DNA of 64,000 nucleotides, from assembly GCF_000383575.1 (NCBI RefSeq), contig NZ_KB911579.1:4363424-4427423 (forward strand), read 5' to 3'. This document shows, piece by piece, positions 17,832 to 26,845 of the stretch. Within the stretch, counting starts at the first letter, position 1. Every line of letters starts with the position of its first letter. The translations under genes and the position numbers were made by a program. This DNA comes from Salinispora oceanensis. GTDB lineage: Bacteria; Actinomycetota; Actinomycetes; Mycobacteriales; Micromonosporaceae. A model generated the notes under the pieces. It was not told the origin of the DNA and made no database searches. It saw only the letters and a list, made by a program, of their open reading frames with translations.

Positions 17832-17949
17832 GGAGCGAGTAGGGCCTGCCCGGTGGCAGGTGCGAGCCGGTGGCGGGGCAGGTGTAGCGGGCGGTGCGTG
17901 GGATCGCCCCCCATCCCCGCGTGGAACTGGTTGACCAACAATGCAATAA

Positions 17950-17969
17950 TGAAAACCGTTGTCGTTACC
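17950..17969 (+). promoter_or_regulatory. Weak Zur-like box upstream of the surface-protein operon
   Basis: The sequence TGAAAACCGTTGTCGTTACC starts with the TGAAAA half-site and aligns in register with the elements at 15140 and 26846, but its second half-site is degenerate. It lies about 110 bases upstream of the first anchored-repeat gene. It is listed because of context; on sequence alone it would be weak. Confidence 0.35.
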
Positions 17970-18077
17970 GTTGTCGACACGCCTCGTGGCGTGCGAGCCG
18001 AAGATCTGCTGGCCCGGCAGGCCGACGGTGACATCACCACGTACCACCGCGCGGGCACGCGGTGTGAAAGGGGAGGT

Positions 18078-19547
18078 ATGAATGCGACGGTGCGGGCCCG
18101 CGGCTTTGCGGCCCTGTTAGCCGGGGCGGTGGTCGTTGGCCTGGTGGCGGCGCCGGTCGCTGCTTCGGCGGCGGAGAAGGTGGTGCTGTCCAAGGGGCAC
18201 GCCGACGCGATCGACGTGCGCTACAGCGACGGCAGTCTGTCGTTGAAGGTCAACGACGACACGGTCAGCCCAGCCGTGGTCCGGGATCCGACGGATGTCA
18301 CGTTCCAGGTCCTGCCGGAGGCGGCGATGGATGTTCCGGACGATCCCCGGTTCGCCTTCCTCGGCCCGGTAGGTAGCCAGATCTGGCTGCTGCCAATGAC
18401 CCAGGACCCGGATCTGCTCTGGCCGGGTTGGAACACCACGACTCTCGAGTCCGATGTGTTCGAGGACGACACGGTGCGACTGAGCCTGGTCGAGGTGCAG
18501 GGGCCGGGTAACGTCACGTTGTTCACGCAGGACTCGTTCGGTGGTCCGATCATCAAGTTCCGCGGGGACGACGGGCTTCCGGACGCGATCGATGTGCCGG
18601 TGCACACCCACGCGCACTCGAACTGGGCGTTCAGCGCGCTGGGCGACTACACGCTGACGTTCCAGGTCGATGCGACGCTGACCGGCGGCACCACGATCAG
18701 CACCGGACCGGTGGACTATTCGTTCCTCGTCGGCGAACTGCCCGGGGACGGCTCGGAGGTCAGCCTGTCGGTCAGCGGCATGGCCGATGAATACCAGCCC
18801 AACGACACCGTCACGCTCAACGCGGTGCAGACGCCGCAGACCGAGCTGGATTCCTATCACTGGTTCAGCAGGTGTCCGGGTGCGACGGACTGGACGATGA
18901 TCCCGGGCGAGGCGGGTGCCAGCTACTCGTTCACCGCGACCCGGGAGCTGAACGCCTGCGAATACGTGGCCAAGCTCTACGACGACGATGACGTGGTGTC
19001 GGCCGTCAGCGAGCCGGCTATTCTCTGGGTGGCGTTCGCGCCCGCGGAGCCGGGCAACTCGCAGACGATCACCGCGTCCATCGACGAGACCCAGGGCTCC
19101 CTGGTCATCAGCGTTGACCCGGACGACCGGGCGGTGGTGCTGCCACCCGCCCAGCTCAACAGCGCCGGTGACCGATGGGAGAGCAGTGGTGAGCTCCGGC
19201 CCGTCACGGTGACCGACACCCGCGCCGGCCAACCCGGCTGGAGCGCATCCGGGCAGGTCCCGGATGACTTCGCCGGTCCCGACGGCTCTTCCTTCAGCGC
19301 CGGCTACCTCGGCTGGACCCCCCGGGTCCTGGCTCAGGGCGCCGGGCAGGGGGTCGTTGCCGGCCCCGAGGTGGCACCGTACGTCGTCGGCAGCGGCGGC
19401 GGCCTCGGCAGCAGCGCGGTTCTGGGCTCGGCGCCAAACGAGGCCGGGCGGGGCACCGCCCAACTGGGTGCCGGGCTGCGGCTCAGCCTGCCCACCGAGA
19501 CGGCTGCGGGAACCTACACCGCGACCCTCACCCTTACCGCGATCTAA
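18078..19547 (+). CDS. Secreted anchored-repeat (TIGR03769) protein with WxL-like C-terminal domain
   Basis: A 489-residue exported protein. The signal peptide ends near AASAAE. One TIGR03769 domain follows: GHAD near residue 40, WPGWNT in the middle, and H176-T-H178-A-H180-S-N-W at the end. Next comes an Ig-like stretch. The last 170 residues resemble the WxL surface domain, with VTDTRAGQPGWSASGQV and YLGWTP at the two conserved Trp sites and the ending GTYTATLTLTAI. The ATG at 18078 follows GGGGAGG. WxL domains bind peptidoglycan and partner with DUF916 proteins, and the next gene is one. The repeat's His cluster may bind metal; this is inferred. Confidence 0.8.
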   Translation: MNATVRARGFAALLAGAVVVGLVAAPVAASAAEKVVLSKGHADAIDVRYSDGSLSLKVNDDTVSPAVVRDPTDVTFQVLPEAAMDVPDDPRFAFLGPVGSQIWLLPMTQDPDLLWPGWNTTTLESDVFEDDTVRLSLVEVQGPGNVTLFTQDSFGGPIIKFRGDDGLPDAIDVPVHTHAHSNWAFSALGDYTLTFQVDATLTGGTTISTGPVDYSFLVGELPGDGSEVSLSVSGMADEYQPNDTVTLNAVQTPQTELDSYHWFSRCPGATDWTMIPGEAGASYSFTATRELNACEYVAKLYDDDDVVSAVSEPAILWVAFAPAEPGNSQTITASIDETQGSLVISVDPDDRAVVLPPAQLNSAGDRWESSGELRPVTVTDTRAGQPGWSASGQVPDDFAGPDGSSFSAGYLGWTPRVLAQGAGQGVVAGPEVAPYVVGSGGGLGSSAVLGSAPNEAGRGTAQLGAGLRLSLPTETAAGTYTATLTLTAI

Positions 19548-19549
19548 GG

Positions 19550-19576
19550 GTGCCGGCCGGTCCGAGGGCCCGGCAC
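19550..19576 (+). terminator. Weak hairpin after the WxL-like gene
   Basis: A 7-bp stem (19550-19556 with 19570-19576) with a 13-base loop begins three bases past the stop. It may attenuate rather than end transcription, because the DUF916 gene follows about 95 bases later on the same strand. Confidence 0.35.
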
Positions 19577-19671
19577 TGACCTCAGGGCCCCGGACAGCTG
19601 CGGGGTGGGCGGAGCGTAACCGCGCCCGCCCACCCCATTCCCTGCCCCACGGAACGGAATTCGTCGCCTCC

Positions 19672-20790
19672 ATGCGCCTGCTCGCCGCCATCGCCACCGG
19701 CCTCGCCCTGCTCGGTGCCGCCTCGGCCCCACCCACACCGCCACCGGGCCCGTCGTCGGCTCCATCCGCTGTGACCTGGGGGGTGGCGCCATCGAGTCCG
19801 GACGGACCGAACGGCCGCCCGGCTTTCACCTACAAGCTCAACCCCGGCGCGACGTTGACCGACTACGTCGCGGTCACCAATCACTCGACGCGTCCGCTCA
19901 CCCTGAACCTCTACGCCAGCGACGCCTTCACCACCGGAAACGGCGGTTTCGACCTGTTGGCCGGCGGTCAGCAGCCCACTGATGTGGGTTCCTGGGTCCG
20001 CTTCACCCAACGCAGGGTGACGATTCCGTCAACGTCGCGACTGAATGTTCCGTTCACCCTTACGGTTCCGGAGAACGCCACACCGGGCGACCACGCCGGA
20101 GGTGTGGTCGCGTCACTCGCCACCACGGCGGCGGATGGCCAGGGCAACCAGGTCGCCGTCGACCACCGCGTCGGTGCCCGGATCTACCTGCGGGTCACTG
20201 GAGAGCTGAGACCCGCGTTGACTGTCGAGAACCTTCGGGTACGGCACACCGGGTCGCTGAACCCCCTGGTCGGTGGCGCGCTCACCGCCACCGTCACCGT
20301 CCGCAACACCGGCAATGTCCGGCTCACCGGCCTACCCACGCTCGAGGTGGCCGGCCCCCTCGGCCTCGGCCGGCGTTCCGTGGCAGCGGCGGACCTACCG
20401 GAGATCCTGCCGGGCGGTGCGGTGACCACCACCGTACGGATAGCGGGTGTGCCGCCGCTCTTCCGGCTGACCACGAGGCTCACTGTCACCCCCGCCGCTG
20501 TCGGCGACCAGGTCCTTGACCCGCCACCGCGGGGCGATACGACGCGGGCCACCGTCTGGGCGGTGCCCTGGCTACAGCTGGCCCTACTGATCCCGATCGG
20601 GCTCGCCGGGTGGCTGCTGATCGTTGCCCGGCGCCGGCGACTTCGAGCGATCGCGCAGGCGGTGGCGGCCGCCCGTGAGCAGGGCCGGTCAGAGGCCAGC
20701 CGGACGACGCCGCCGGACGCTGCCGACAACGGTGCCGCTCAGGAACCGCACGAGACAACACCATCACGTCGCCTGGGGAGCGAGCAATGA
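19672..20790 (+). CDS. DUF916-type WxL-interacting membrane protein
   Basis: A 372-residue exported protein. A signal peptide (LLAAIATGLALLGAASA) is followed by a DUF916-like domain with PGATLTDYVAVTNHSTRPL and VPFTLTVPENATPGDHAGG. A second beta-rich domain comes next (LRVRHTGSLNPLVGGALTATV), then one C-terminal membrane helix (LQLALLIPIGLAGWLLIV) and a basic cytoplasmic tail. In Firmicutes such proteins hold WxL proteins at the cell wall, and the preceding gene carries a WxL-like domain. The stop overlaps the next start as ATGA. No strong ribosome-binding site is visible before ATG 19672, so the start is less certain than the family. Confidence 0.78.
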   Translation: MRLLAAIATGLALLGAASAPPTPPPGPSSAPSAVTWGVAPSSPDGPNGRPAFTYKLNPGATLTDYVAVTNHSTRPLTLNLYASDAFTTGNGGFDLLAGGQQPTDVGSWVRFTQRRVTIPSTSRLNVPFTLTVPENATPGDHAGGVVASLATTAADGQGNQVAVDHRVGARIYLRVTGELRPALTVENLRVRHTGSLNPLVGGALTATVTVRNTGNVRLTGLPTLEVAGPLGLGRRSVAAADLPEILPGGAVTTTVRIAGVPPLFRLTTRLTVTPAAVGDQVLDPPPRGDTTRATVWAVPWLQLALLIPIGLAGWLLIVARRRRLRAIAQAVAAAREQGRSEASRTTPPDAADNGAAQEPHETTPSRRLGSEQ

Positions 20791-22406
20791 CAATGAAAAG
20801 CAGGTGTGCCGGCGCGGCCGGCCTTGCCCTGGCCGTCCTGGCCCTGGCCGTAGGGGCCGCGCCGGCTGTCGCTGAAACGGCCACGATTGGCGCGACCGGT
20901 GCGGACCTGGTGTCGGTGACGCTCGACGGTGACGCGATGTCACTGCGGATCCGAGACGCCGGCCAGGTGGCCCGCGACGTGCCGGGCTACGACCCGGCCG
21001 AGGTGGTGCTCGGCCCCGGCGAGGGTTTGGCGGGCCGGGTTCCCGCCAGCTCAGCCCTCGCCTTCCTGGGGCCGGCGGGCCAGCCGGTGTGGTCGCTGTC
21101 CGCCGGCGACACCAGGTTCCCCACCCTGGACACCACCGGGGTACCTCTGGGCGCTGTCACCGAGGACACGGTGACGCTGCGCCTGCGGTCGGTCGAGGGA
21201 CCGGGCACCTTCACCGCCTACCGACTGTCGGGCCTCGAAGGGGCGACCGCGTTGTTCGGCAGCGGCACGAATCTGCCGCGCTCCCTGCGACTACCAGCGG
21301 CTACGCGTACCGATGGTGTGGTGTGGGCCTTCGACGTGGCCGGCGACTATCGGCTCACGCTGACCGTGTCGGCGGACCTGCGCTCCGGCGAGGCAGCCAG
21401 CGCTGAGGCGACATATCGGGTTCGCGTACCCGAGATCGTCCCGGCTGGGCAGGTGCTGCCGTCGGCTACGCAGCCTCCGCGGCCCGGCAGTCAGCCGGAC
21501 ACGGCGGCGCTGGCCCCGACCGTCGCCGAAGTGGGGCCGACTGCGATACCGAAACCTCTCGCCGCGCCGATGGCGCCGGCCGCCGCGAAGACGGGCACCA
21601 CCGCGAAGACGGGTACCACCACGGAGACGGGTACCACCACGGAGACGGCTGCCCAGCAGGTCATCGCCGACGGACACGTCGACATGGGGCCGCAACTCTC
21701 CGGAACCGACTGGACAATTCGGATCAAGGACGACCGCACCAGCCCGGCTGTCTGGCGAGAGACCGCCGACGTGGTGTTGTGGATCAAAGACAACGCGAAG
21801 ATCACTGTACCCGCCGGTGCGGACTTTCTCGGCGCGCAGGGCGATTCGGTCTGGCTGCTGCCACAGTCCCAGCAGTCCGGCATCGTCTGGCCGGGCTGGA
21901 ACACCCAGCACGAGTCGGTCGTCTCCGGTATCAAGGGCGACGTCACCTGGACGCTGAAGGGCGTTGACGGGCCCGGGCGGTTCGCGCTCTTCCTGACCGG
22001 CTCGTTCGGCGAGGCCGACGTGCTGTTCGACTCCGCGACGTCGTTCCCGCAGCAGCTGGCTGTTCCGCTGAACACGCACGCGCACGGCAACTGGGCTTTC
22101 AGTAAGCCCGGCCGGTACCGCCTCGCGGTGCAGATGAGCGGCACCACCACCGCCGGCACGGCGGTCACCGACACGAAGACGCTCACCATCGCCGTCGGCG
22201 ACAGCACCGACCCGAGCGGTGGCTTCGGATCGGGCAGCGGCTCCGGGGACGACGGACCGGACCAGGGCGGCACCGGCCCGCTGCCGCGTACGGGCGCGGG
22301 GTGGGTGTTGCTGGCGGGCACCGTTGGCGTCGTCCTTGTTGTCACCGGGGCGTTGCTGGTGCTGCTCGCCCGTCGCCGTGCTGGCGCCAACCAGGAGGGC
22401 TCGTGA
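20787..22406 (+). CDS. LPRTG-anchored surface protein with two anchored-repeat domains
   Basis: A 539-residue cell-wall protein of the TIGR03773 type. A signal peptide precedes a first TIGR03769 repeat (about 30-210) that lacks both the GHxD start and the HxH end. A Pro/Ala linker with a KTGTTA-type hexapeptide repeat follows. The second repeat (about 290-470) is complete, with GHVD and H431-A-H433-G-N-W. The C-terminus is the sortase signal LPRTG, then a hydrophobic helix and ARRR. No sortase gene is in the window. ATG codons at 20787 and 20793 are both possible; the first overlaps the previous stop. It is predicted to carry metal in the wall for the transporter encoded downstream; this role is inferred. 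Confidence 0.85.
   Translation: MTMKSRCAGAAGLALAVLALAVGAAPAVAETATIGATGADLVSVTLDGDAMSLRIRDAGQVARDVPGYDPAEVVLGPGEGLAGRVPASSALAFLGPAGQPVWSLSAGDTRFPTLDTTGVPLGAVTEDTVTLRLRSVEGPGTFTAYRLSGLEGATALFGSGTNLPRSLRLPAATRTDGVVWAFDVAGDYRLTLTVSADLRSGEAASAEATYRVRVPEIVPAGQVLPSATQPPRPGSQPDTAALAPTVAEVGPTAIPKPLAAPMAPAAAKTGTTAKTGTTTETGTTTETAAQQVIADGHVDMGPQLSGTDWTIRIKDDRTSPAVWRETADVVLWIKDNAKITVPAGADFLGAQGDSVWLLPQSQQSGIVWPGWNTQHESVVSGIKGDVTWTLKGVDGPGRFALFLTGSFGEADVLFDSATSFPQQLAVPLNTHAHGNWAFSKPGRYRLAVQMSGTTTAGTAVTDTKTLTIAVGDSTDPSGGFGSGSGSGDDGPDQGGTGPLPRTGAGWVLLAGTVGVVLVVTGALLVLLARRRAGANQEGS
21585..21647 (+). repeat. 18-bp in-frame tandem repeat
   Basis: Three full copies (21585-21602, 21603-21620, 21621-21638) and a partial fourth encode a (K/E)TGTT(A/T) linker between the two anchored-repeat domains. 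The copies differ by only a few bases, so they expanded recently and their number may vary between strains. Confidence 0.8.
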
Positions 22407-24001
22407 TTCCGGCGCCCCGGTCCTGGTTGCGGCGGGCGATCCTGCCGCTGCTGATTGTGGGGCTGGTCGCCGGCTGTCGATCGGAGGTGGCGTTGAGCGC
22501 GAACGACGAGCGCCTGCAGGTCATCACGACCACCGGAATCCTGCGCGACCTGGTGCACAACGTCGGCGGTGACCGGGTAGCGGTCAGTTCGCTGGTGCGC
22601 GACGGTGCAGATCCGCACAGCTATGAGCCGTCGCTGCGCGACATCCGGGACGTGGTCTACGCCGACGTCGCCTTCAGTAACTATCTGCTACTCGAAGAGC
22701 AGGCCATCATCAAGGCGCTGGACGCCAACCTGCGCGCGGGGGTGCCGAACATCTCGCTGGCAGAGGGAGCGGTGAAGTACGCCGCGGAGATTATCCCGCT
22801 GGTCGAGGACGTGTCGCTGGACACCCTCTGGCTGGGCATGCGGGTACGGGGGACCGGTGCGGTGCACGGTGCGAACCGCGCCTCGGACGTGTTGCTCAGC
22901 GCGACGTCGGCTGACGGTCCGGGTGGTGTGGTCGCCTACCTCACCGAGTCGTTCGGCAACCCGTCGGTCTATGTTGACTCCACCGACGGGTTCGATCCGG
23001 CCAATGGCTTCCGTGCCGACACCGCCGTGCTTCCACCCGACGCGCACACGCACATGAGCTGGGCGTTTACCAAACCCGGTGTCTACCGGCTGAGCATGCG
23101 GGCAACGCTGTCCGTTGACCCGCAGGCACCATCGGTTCCCATGGGCGAGCAGGTGTTCACGTTCGCGGTCGGGGTGGATCCGCACTCGGTGCCGGGCATG
23201 CCCGAGGCGACGGTCCTGAATGGGGGACACGCTGATCTCACCGTCGACCTCGACCAGCAACGGCTCTACCTGTTCGCCGACCCGGAGGGCAGCGGGGAGG
23301 CCGAACAGCGGGTCTACGATCCCGCTCGCACGGTCATCGAGGTGCCGGGTAAGGCGCTGCTGGAGGTGCCCGGCGACCGCCGGCTCCGGTTCCTCGGCCG
23401 ACCCGGTAGTCGGGTGTACCAGCTTCCGCAGGCGGTACTCGGCAAACACGTACACGGGGAGATCGACCCGCACCTGTGGCAGAACGTGCGAAACGCGATC
23501 TCCTACACCGAACTCATCCGCGACACCCTCATCGAGGCCGATCCCCGAGGCGCGGCGGCCTATCGGTCGAACGCCTCGGCCTACATCCACAGGTTGGAGC
23601 AGCTCGACACGTACGTGCGCAACACCATCGCCGAGATTCCGCCGTCGCGACGGCACCTGATCACCACTCATGACGCCTTTGGCTACCTCGGCCAGGCGTA
23701 CGGGGTGAACATCTCCGGTTTCGTCGCCCCGAACCCGGCCGTCGAACCGAGCCTTGCCGACCGGCGCCGTCTTACCGAGACGATCCGCAACCTGAGGATC
23801 CCGGCGGTGTTCCTGGAGCCGAACCTGGCAGCCCGGTCTACCACCCTCAACGAGGTGGCCCGTGAGGAAGGGCTCCGGGTGTGTGCGATCTACGGCGACA
23901 CCTTCGACCGCGACATCACCAACTACGTGCAGATGATGCGGTTCAACGCCGAATCGCTGCGTGACTGCCTGACCACCACCAACCAGGGGAGGCCTCAGTG
24001 A
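22403..24001 (+). CDS. ZnuA-like metal-binding lipoprotein with inserted anchored-repeat domain (TIGR03772 type)
   Basis: A 532-residue lipoprotein (lipobox VAGC). Residues 30-130 match the N-terminal lobe of zinc/manganese binding proteins (VITTTGILRDLVHNVGGD, DPHSYEPS). The C-terminal lobe resumes at HVHGEIDPHLWQN and continues with THDAFGYLGQAYGV and LEPNLAARST. About 230 residues are inserted between them, where ZnuA has its His-rich loop. The insert has the pieces of a TIGR03769 domain in swapped order: the late half with H215-T-H217-MSWAF comes first, the GHAD-FLGRPGS-LPQ half second. GTG 22403 overlaps the previous stop as GTGA. It should deliver Zn or Mn to the permease encoded downstream. 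Confidence 0.85.
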   Translation: MIPAPRSWLRRAILPLLIVGLVAGCRSEVALSANDERLQVITTTGILRDLVHNVGGDRVAVSSLVRDGADPHSYEPSLRDIRDVVYADVAFSNYLLLEEQAIIKALDANLRAGVPNISLAEGAVKYAAEIIPLVEDVSLDTLWLGMRVRGTGAVHGANRASDVLLSATSADGPGGVVAYLTESFGNPSVYVDSTDGFDPANGFRADTAVLPPDAHTHMSWAFTKPGVYRLSMRATLSVDPQAPSVPMGEQVFTFAVGVDPHSVPGMPEATVLNGGHADLTVDLDQQRLYLFADPEGSGEAEQRVYDPARTVIEVPGKALLEVPGDRRLRFLGRPGSRVYQLPQAVLGKHVHGEIDPHLWQNVRNAISYTELIRDTLIEADPRGAAAYRSNASAYIHRLEQLDTYVRNTIAEIPPSRRHLITTHDAFGYLGQAYGVNISGFVAPNPAVEPSLADRRRLTETIRNLRIPAVFLEPNLAARSTTLNEVAREEGLRVCAIYGDTFDRDITNYVQMMRFNAESLRDCLTTTNQGRPQ

Positions 24002-24978
24002 CATCCGGATGGGTGCGACGCCGCACCCGCGTACGCGGGCTGCTCCCACGCTGCGTGCTCGCGGTGCTGATCGTGCTGACGACGACGCCGGCTGCCGCAG
24101 CGGCGCAGGAGCCCACCCCGGGGCTCAGCCAGTCGATCGCCGCCGACCAGCCGCTCACCACCGGTCGGGCGGAACTCGGTGCCGGACACATCGACCTCGG
24201 CCCCCGTTACGTCGATGACCAGTGGACACTGATGATTCACGACGGTACGCAGGCACAGCCGGTGTGGCGTGACCCCGACGAGACGGTGTTGCGGGTGTCC
24301 GACGCGGCACTGCAGACCGTTCCGGAGGATCCGGCGTACGAGTTTCTCGGCGTCGATGTCGGCGAACAGGTGTACGTGGTGCCGCAGGTCCAGAACCCCG
24401 ATGTCGTCTGGCTCGGCTGGAACACCCAGGATCCCCGGGTGATGCAGAGCATCGACCGTGGCGTCACCCTCTCCTTGCTTGGCGTGGACGGCCCCGGAAC
24501 CCTCACGACGTACCTGCAGTCGGGGAACTTCGCGGCCCCCGAGCCGCTGTGGCGCTCCGTCGAGCCGAAGGCCCAGCCGTTCTGGGCGGAGGTCAACACC
24601 CACACCCATGCCAACTGGGTCTTCACCGCACCTGGCGTCTACCTGATCGCGGTGCAGGTGTCCGCCGACCTGATCAGCGGTGAGACAGTGTCAGCAACCC
24701 GCATGTTGCGCTTCGCCGTGGGCGACGGCACCAGCGTTGACGAGGCGTATACCGCCACCACCGACCTCCCCGGATCGGTGGAACAGACCTCACCGGTCAG
24801 CGACCGCGCCGAGGCCGGCAAGCCAGCCGCCGAGTCCATGACTCTGCTCCTCCCCGCGATGGTGACGCTGGCGGTCCTGCTCGCCACCGGCCTGGTGCTT
24901 CTGCTGCTGCGGGGACGCCGGGCCAAGCGGCAGGCTGAGCGAGAAGGCGGGACCTCGCTGTCCGGGGGTGACCGTTGA
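23998..24978 (+). CDS. Membrane-anchored single anchored-repeat protein
   Basis: A 326-residue protein with an N-terminal signal/membrane segment (LAVLIVLTTTPAAAAAQE) and one TIGR03769 domain: GHIDLGPRYVDDQWTLMI, VVWLGWNTQ and H202-T-H204-ANWVF. The C-terminus has a membrane helix (MVTLAVLLATGLVLLLL) and a basic tail. No LPxTG motif is visible, so anchoring should be by the helix alone. It overlaps both neighbours by four bases and lies between the binding protein and ATPase genes, so it is probably a transporter accessory that holds metal near the membrane. Confidence 0.82.
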   Translation: MTSGWVRRRTRVRGLLPRCVLAVLIVLTTTPAAAAAQEPTPGLSQSIAADQPLTTGRAELGAGHIDLGPRYVDDQWTLMIHDGTQAQPVWRDPDETVLRVSDAALQTVPEDPAYEFLGVDVGEQVYVVPQVQNPDVVWLGWNTQDPRVMQSIDRGVTLSLLGVDGPGTLTTYLQSGNFAAPEPLWRSVEPKAQPFWAEVNTHTHANWVFTAPGVYLIAVQVSADLISGETVSATRMLRFAVGDGTSVDEAYTATTDLPGSVEQTSPVSDRAEAGKPAAESMTLLLPAMVTLAVLLATGLVLLLLRGRRAKRQAEREGGTSLSGGDR

Positions 24979-25718
24979 GCGAGCTCGAGGTGGATCAGCT
25001 GGAGGTGGACCTCGGTGGCCGACCGGTCCTGCGGGACATCAACCTGCGCCTGGACCGGGGTGAGCTGGTCGGCCTCCTTGGCCCGAACGGCGCCGGCAAG
25101 ACCACCTTGCTGCGCGCGATCCTGGCGCTGACCGGTATCCGCGCCGGCCGGGTGCTGGTCGGGGGCAAGCCGTCGCGCCCCGGCCGCTGCGAGATCGGCT
25201 ATGTCCCCCAGCGCCACGAGTTCACCTGGGACTTTCCCATCTCCGTCGAGCAAGCCGTGTTGAGTGGCCGGACCGGCCGCATGGGGCTGTTCCGTCGCCC
25301 CGGCGTCGCCGACTGGCGGGCTGTCGGCGCCGCGCTGGACCGGGTACAGCTCACCGAGCTGCGTCGCCGCCCAGTCGGTGAGTTGTCTGGTGGGCAACGT
25401 CAACGCGTCCTGGTCGCTCGCGCGCTGGCTCTCGCGCCGCGGATCCTCCTGCTGGACGAGCCGTTCACCGGGCTGGACATGCCCACCCAGGAACTACTGG
25501 GTGACTTGTTCACCAGTCTGGCCGGTGCGGAGCACGCGGTACTGATGACCACCCATGACCTCGTGGCCGCAGTGGACACCTGTAGCCGCCTGGTCCTGCT
25601 CAACGGCCGGATCATCGCCGACGGACACCCGGCGGACCTGCAGGACGCCGCGCTGTGGACGACGACTTTCGGCGTGAGTGACACCTCCCCGCTACTGAAG
25701 CTCGTGAAGGCGATCTGA
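24975..25718 (+). CDS. Metal ABC transporter ATP-binding protein (ZnuC-like, TIGR03771 type)
   Basis: A 247-residue ABC ATPase with Walker A GPNGAGKTTLL, Q-loop YVPQRHE, signature LSGGQRQRV, Walker B ILLLDEPFTGLD and switch His in MTTHDL. The TTG start overlaps the previous stop as TTGA, and the gene ends one base into the permease start. Its closest relatives by pattern are zinc/manganese transporter ATPases. Confidence 0.88.
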   Translation: MSELEVDQLEVDLGGRPVLRDINLRLDRGELVGLLGPNGAGKTTLLRAILALTGIRAGRVLVGGKPSRPGRCEIGYVPQRHEFTWDFPISVEQAVLSGRTGRMGLFRRPGVADWRAVGAALDRVQLTELRRRPVGELSGGQRQRVLVARALALAPRILLLDEPFTGLDMPTQELLGDLFTSLAGAEHAVLMTTHDLVAAVDTCSRLVLLNGRIIADGHPADLQDAALWTTTFGVSDTSPLLKLVKAI

Positions 25719-26650
25719 TGTCGATCACCGACTTTCTCACCGACCTGTTCAACCCCAACCTCGCGTTCCTGCCGAAGGCCTTGGCGATCGCGGTCATGTC
25801 GAGCATCGTCTGCGGTGTCGTGGGCTGCTATGTGGTCCTGCGGGGCATGGCCTTCATCGGTGACGCCGTGGCCCACGCGGTCTTCCCGGGAATCGCGGTC
25901 GCCTTCGTCCTGCAGGGCAGTTTGGTCCTGGGCGGAGCCGTCGCCGGGGTTGCTACCGCACTGCTGATCGCGATCTTTTCGCAGAATCGACGAGTCAAGG
26001 AGGATTCGATCATCGGTGTCTTCCTCGTTGGCGCGTTCGCCCTCGGCATTGTGATCATTTCACAGGCCCCGGGGTACGCCGGGTCCCTGCAACAGTTCCT
26101 GTTCGGCTCGATCACCGGCATTCCCGACCGGGACCTCTATGTCGTCGGTGGCGCCGGCTTGGTCATCCTCGGCCTGGTGCTCGCCCTGCACAAGGAGTTT
26201 GTCGCGGTCTGCCTCGACCGGGAGATGTCGCGCTCGATGGGGCTTCCGGTCTTCTGGCTCGACATCGTGCTCTACGTTCTGGTCACCCTCGCCGTGGTGA
26301 TCTCTTTGCAGACGATCGGAAACATTCTCGTCCTCGCTCTGTTGATTACCCCTGCGGCGGCGGCGCGTCTGCTCACTGACCGACTCGGCGTGATGATGCT
26401 GCTCGCCCCGGTGATCGGCGGCTCGGCAGCGGTGGTTGGCCTGTATCTGTCGTGGAGCTACGACACACCCGTTGGTGGCACGATCGTGCTGATTGCCACG
26501 GCCGTCTTCCTTGCCGCCTGGTTGCTTGCCCCTCGACATGGCCTCTTGGCCAGGCGGTGGCGGCGGAGGGCTGGGCAGGGCGATGGTTCCCGGCCCTCGT
26601 CACTGTCCGACCCCAGTTCCCGTCAGGAGGCGTCACCGGTTACCCGGTAG
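25718..26650 (+). CDS. Metal ABC transporter permease (ZnuB-like, ABC-3 family, TIGR03770 type)
   Basis: A 310-residue membrane protein with about eight hydrophobic segments. The family signature is clear in GCYVVLRGMAFIGDAVAHAV, in GSITGI and in the LLITPAAAARLLTDRL loop. It forms the channel of the anchored-repeat transporter with the preceding ATPase. The polar C-terminal tail is longer than the membrane core requires and has no recognisable motif. Confidence 0.88.
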   Translation: MSITDFLTDLFNPNLAFLPKALAIAVMSSIVCGVVGCYVVLRGMAFIGDAVAHAVFPGIAVAFVLQGSLVLGGAVAGVATALLIAIFSQNRRVKEDSIIGVFLVGAFALGIVIISQAPGYAGSLQQFLFGSITGIPDRDLYVVGGAGLVILGLVLALHKEFVAVCLDREMSRSMGLPVFWLDIVLYVLVTLAVVISLQTIGNILVLALLITPAAAARLLTDRLGVMMLLAPVIGGSAAVVGLYLSWSYDTPVGGTIVLIATAVFLAAWLLAPRHGLLARRWRRRAGQGDGSRPSSLSDPSSRQEASPVTR

Positions 26651-26845
26651 ACCGCCCGGAGGGTCGGCGAGGGTGAGTGGACCTCGATGATCTTGGGATG
26701 CTCTCATCGCCAGCCCGTGACTTCAGTCGCGTTGGGTGCGCGGTCGGCCGCTTTCGGTGGTCGTTGTCCGGCCCCGCAGCGTGGCGATCCGCTGAGGGTG
26801 CATGACCGTGACCGAAGCCATGCGACAGTCGCTTCCCCCAGTTAA

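Larger units (their letters stand above)
17759..18077. other. Intergenic region with two candidate operators
   Basis: This 319-base gap between divergent genes contains no convincing coding sequence. It holds a MerR-type palindrome (17810-17826), a Zur-like element (17950-17969) and a direct repeat CCGTTGTCG at 17956-17964 and 17968-17976. Confidence 0.5.

Noticed and set aside
18117..19829. A 570-codon minus-strand frame opposite the WxL-like gene
   Set aside because: It is an antisense shadow; the plus-strand protein has a signal peptide, repeat domain and matching neighbours.
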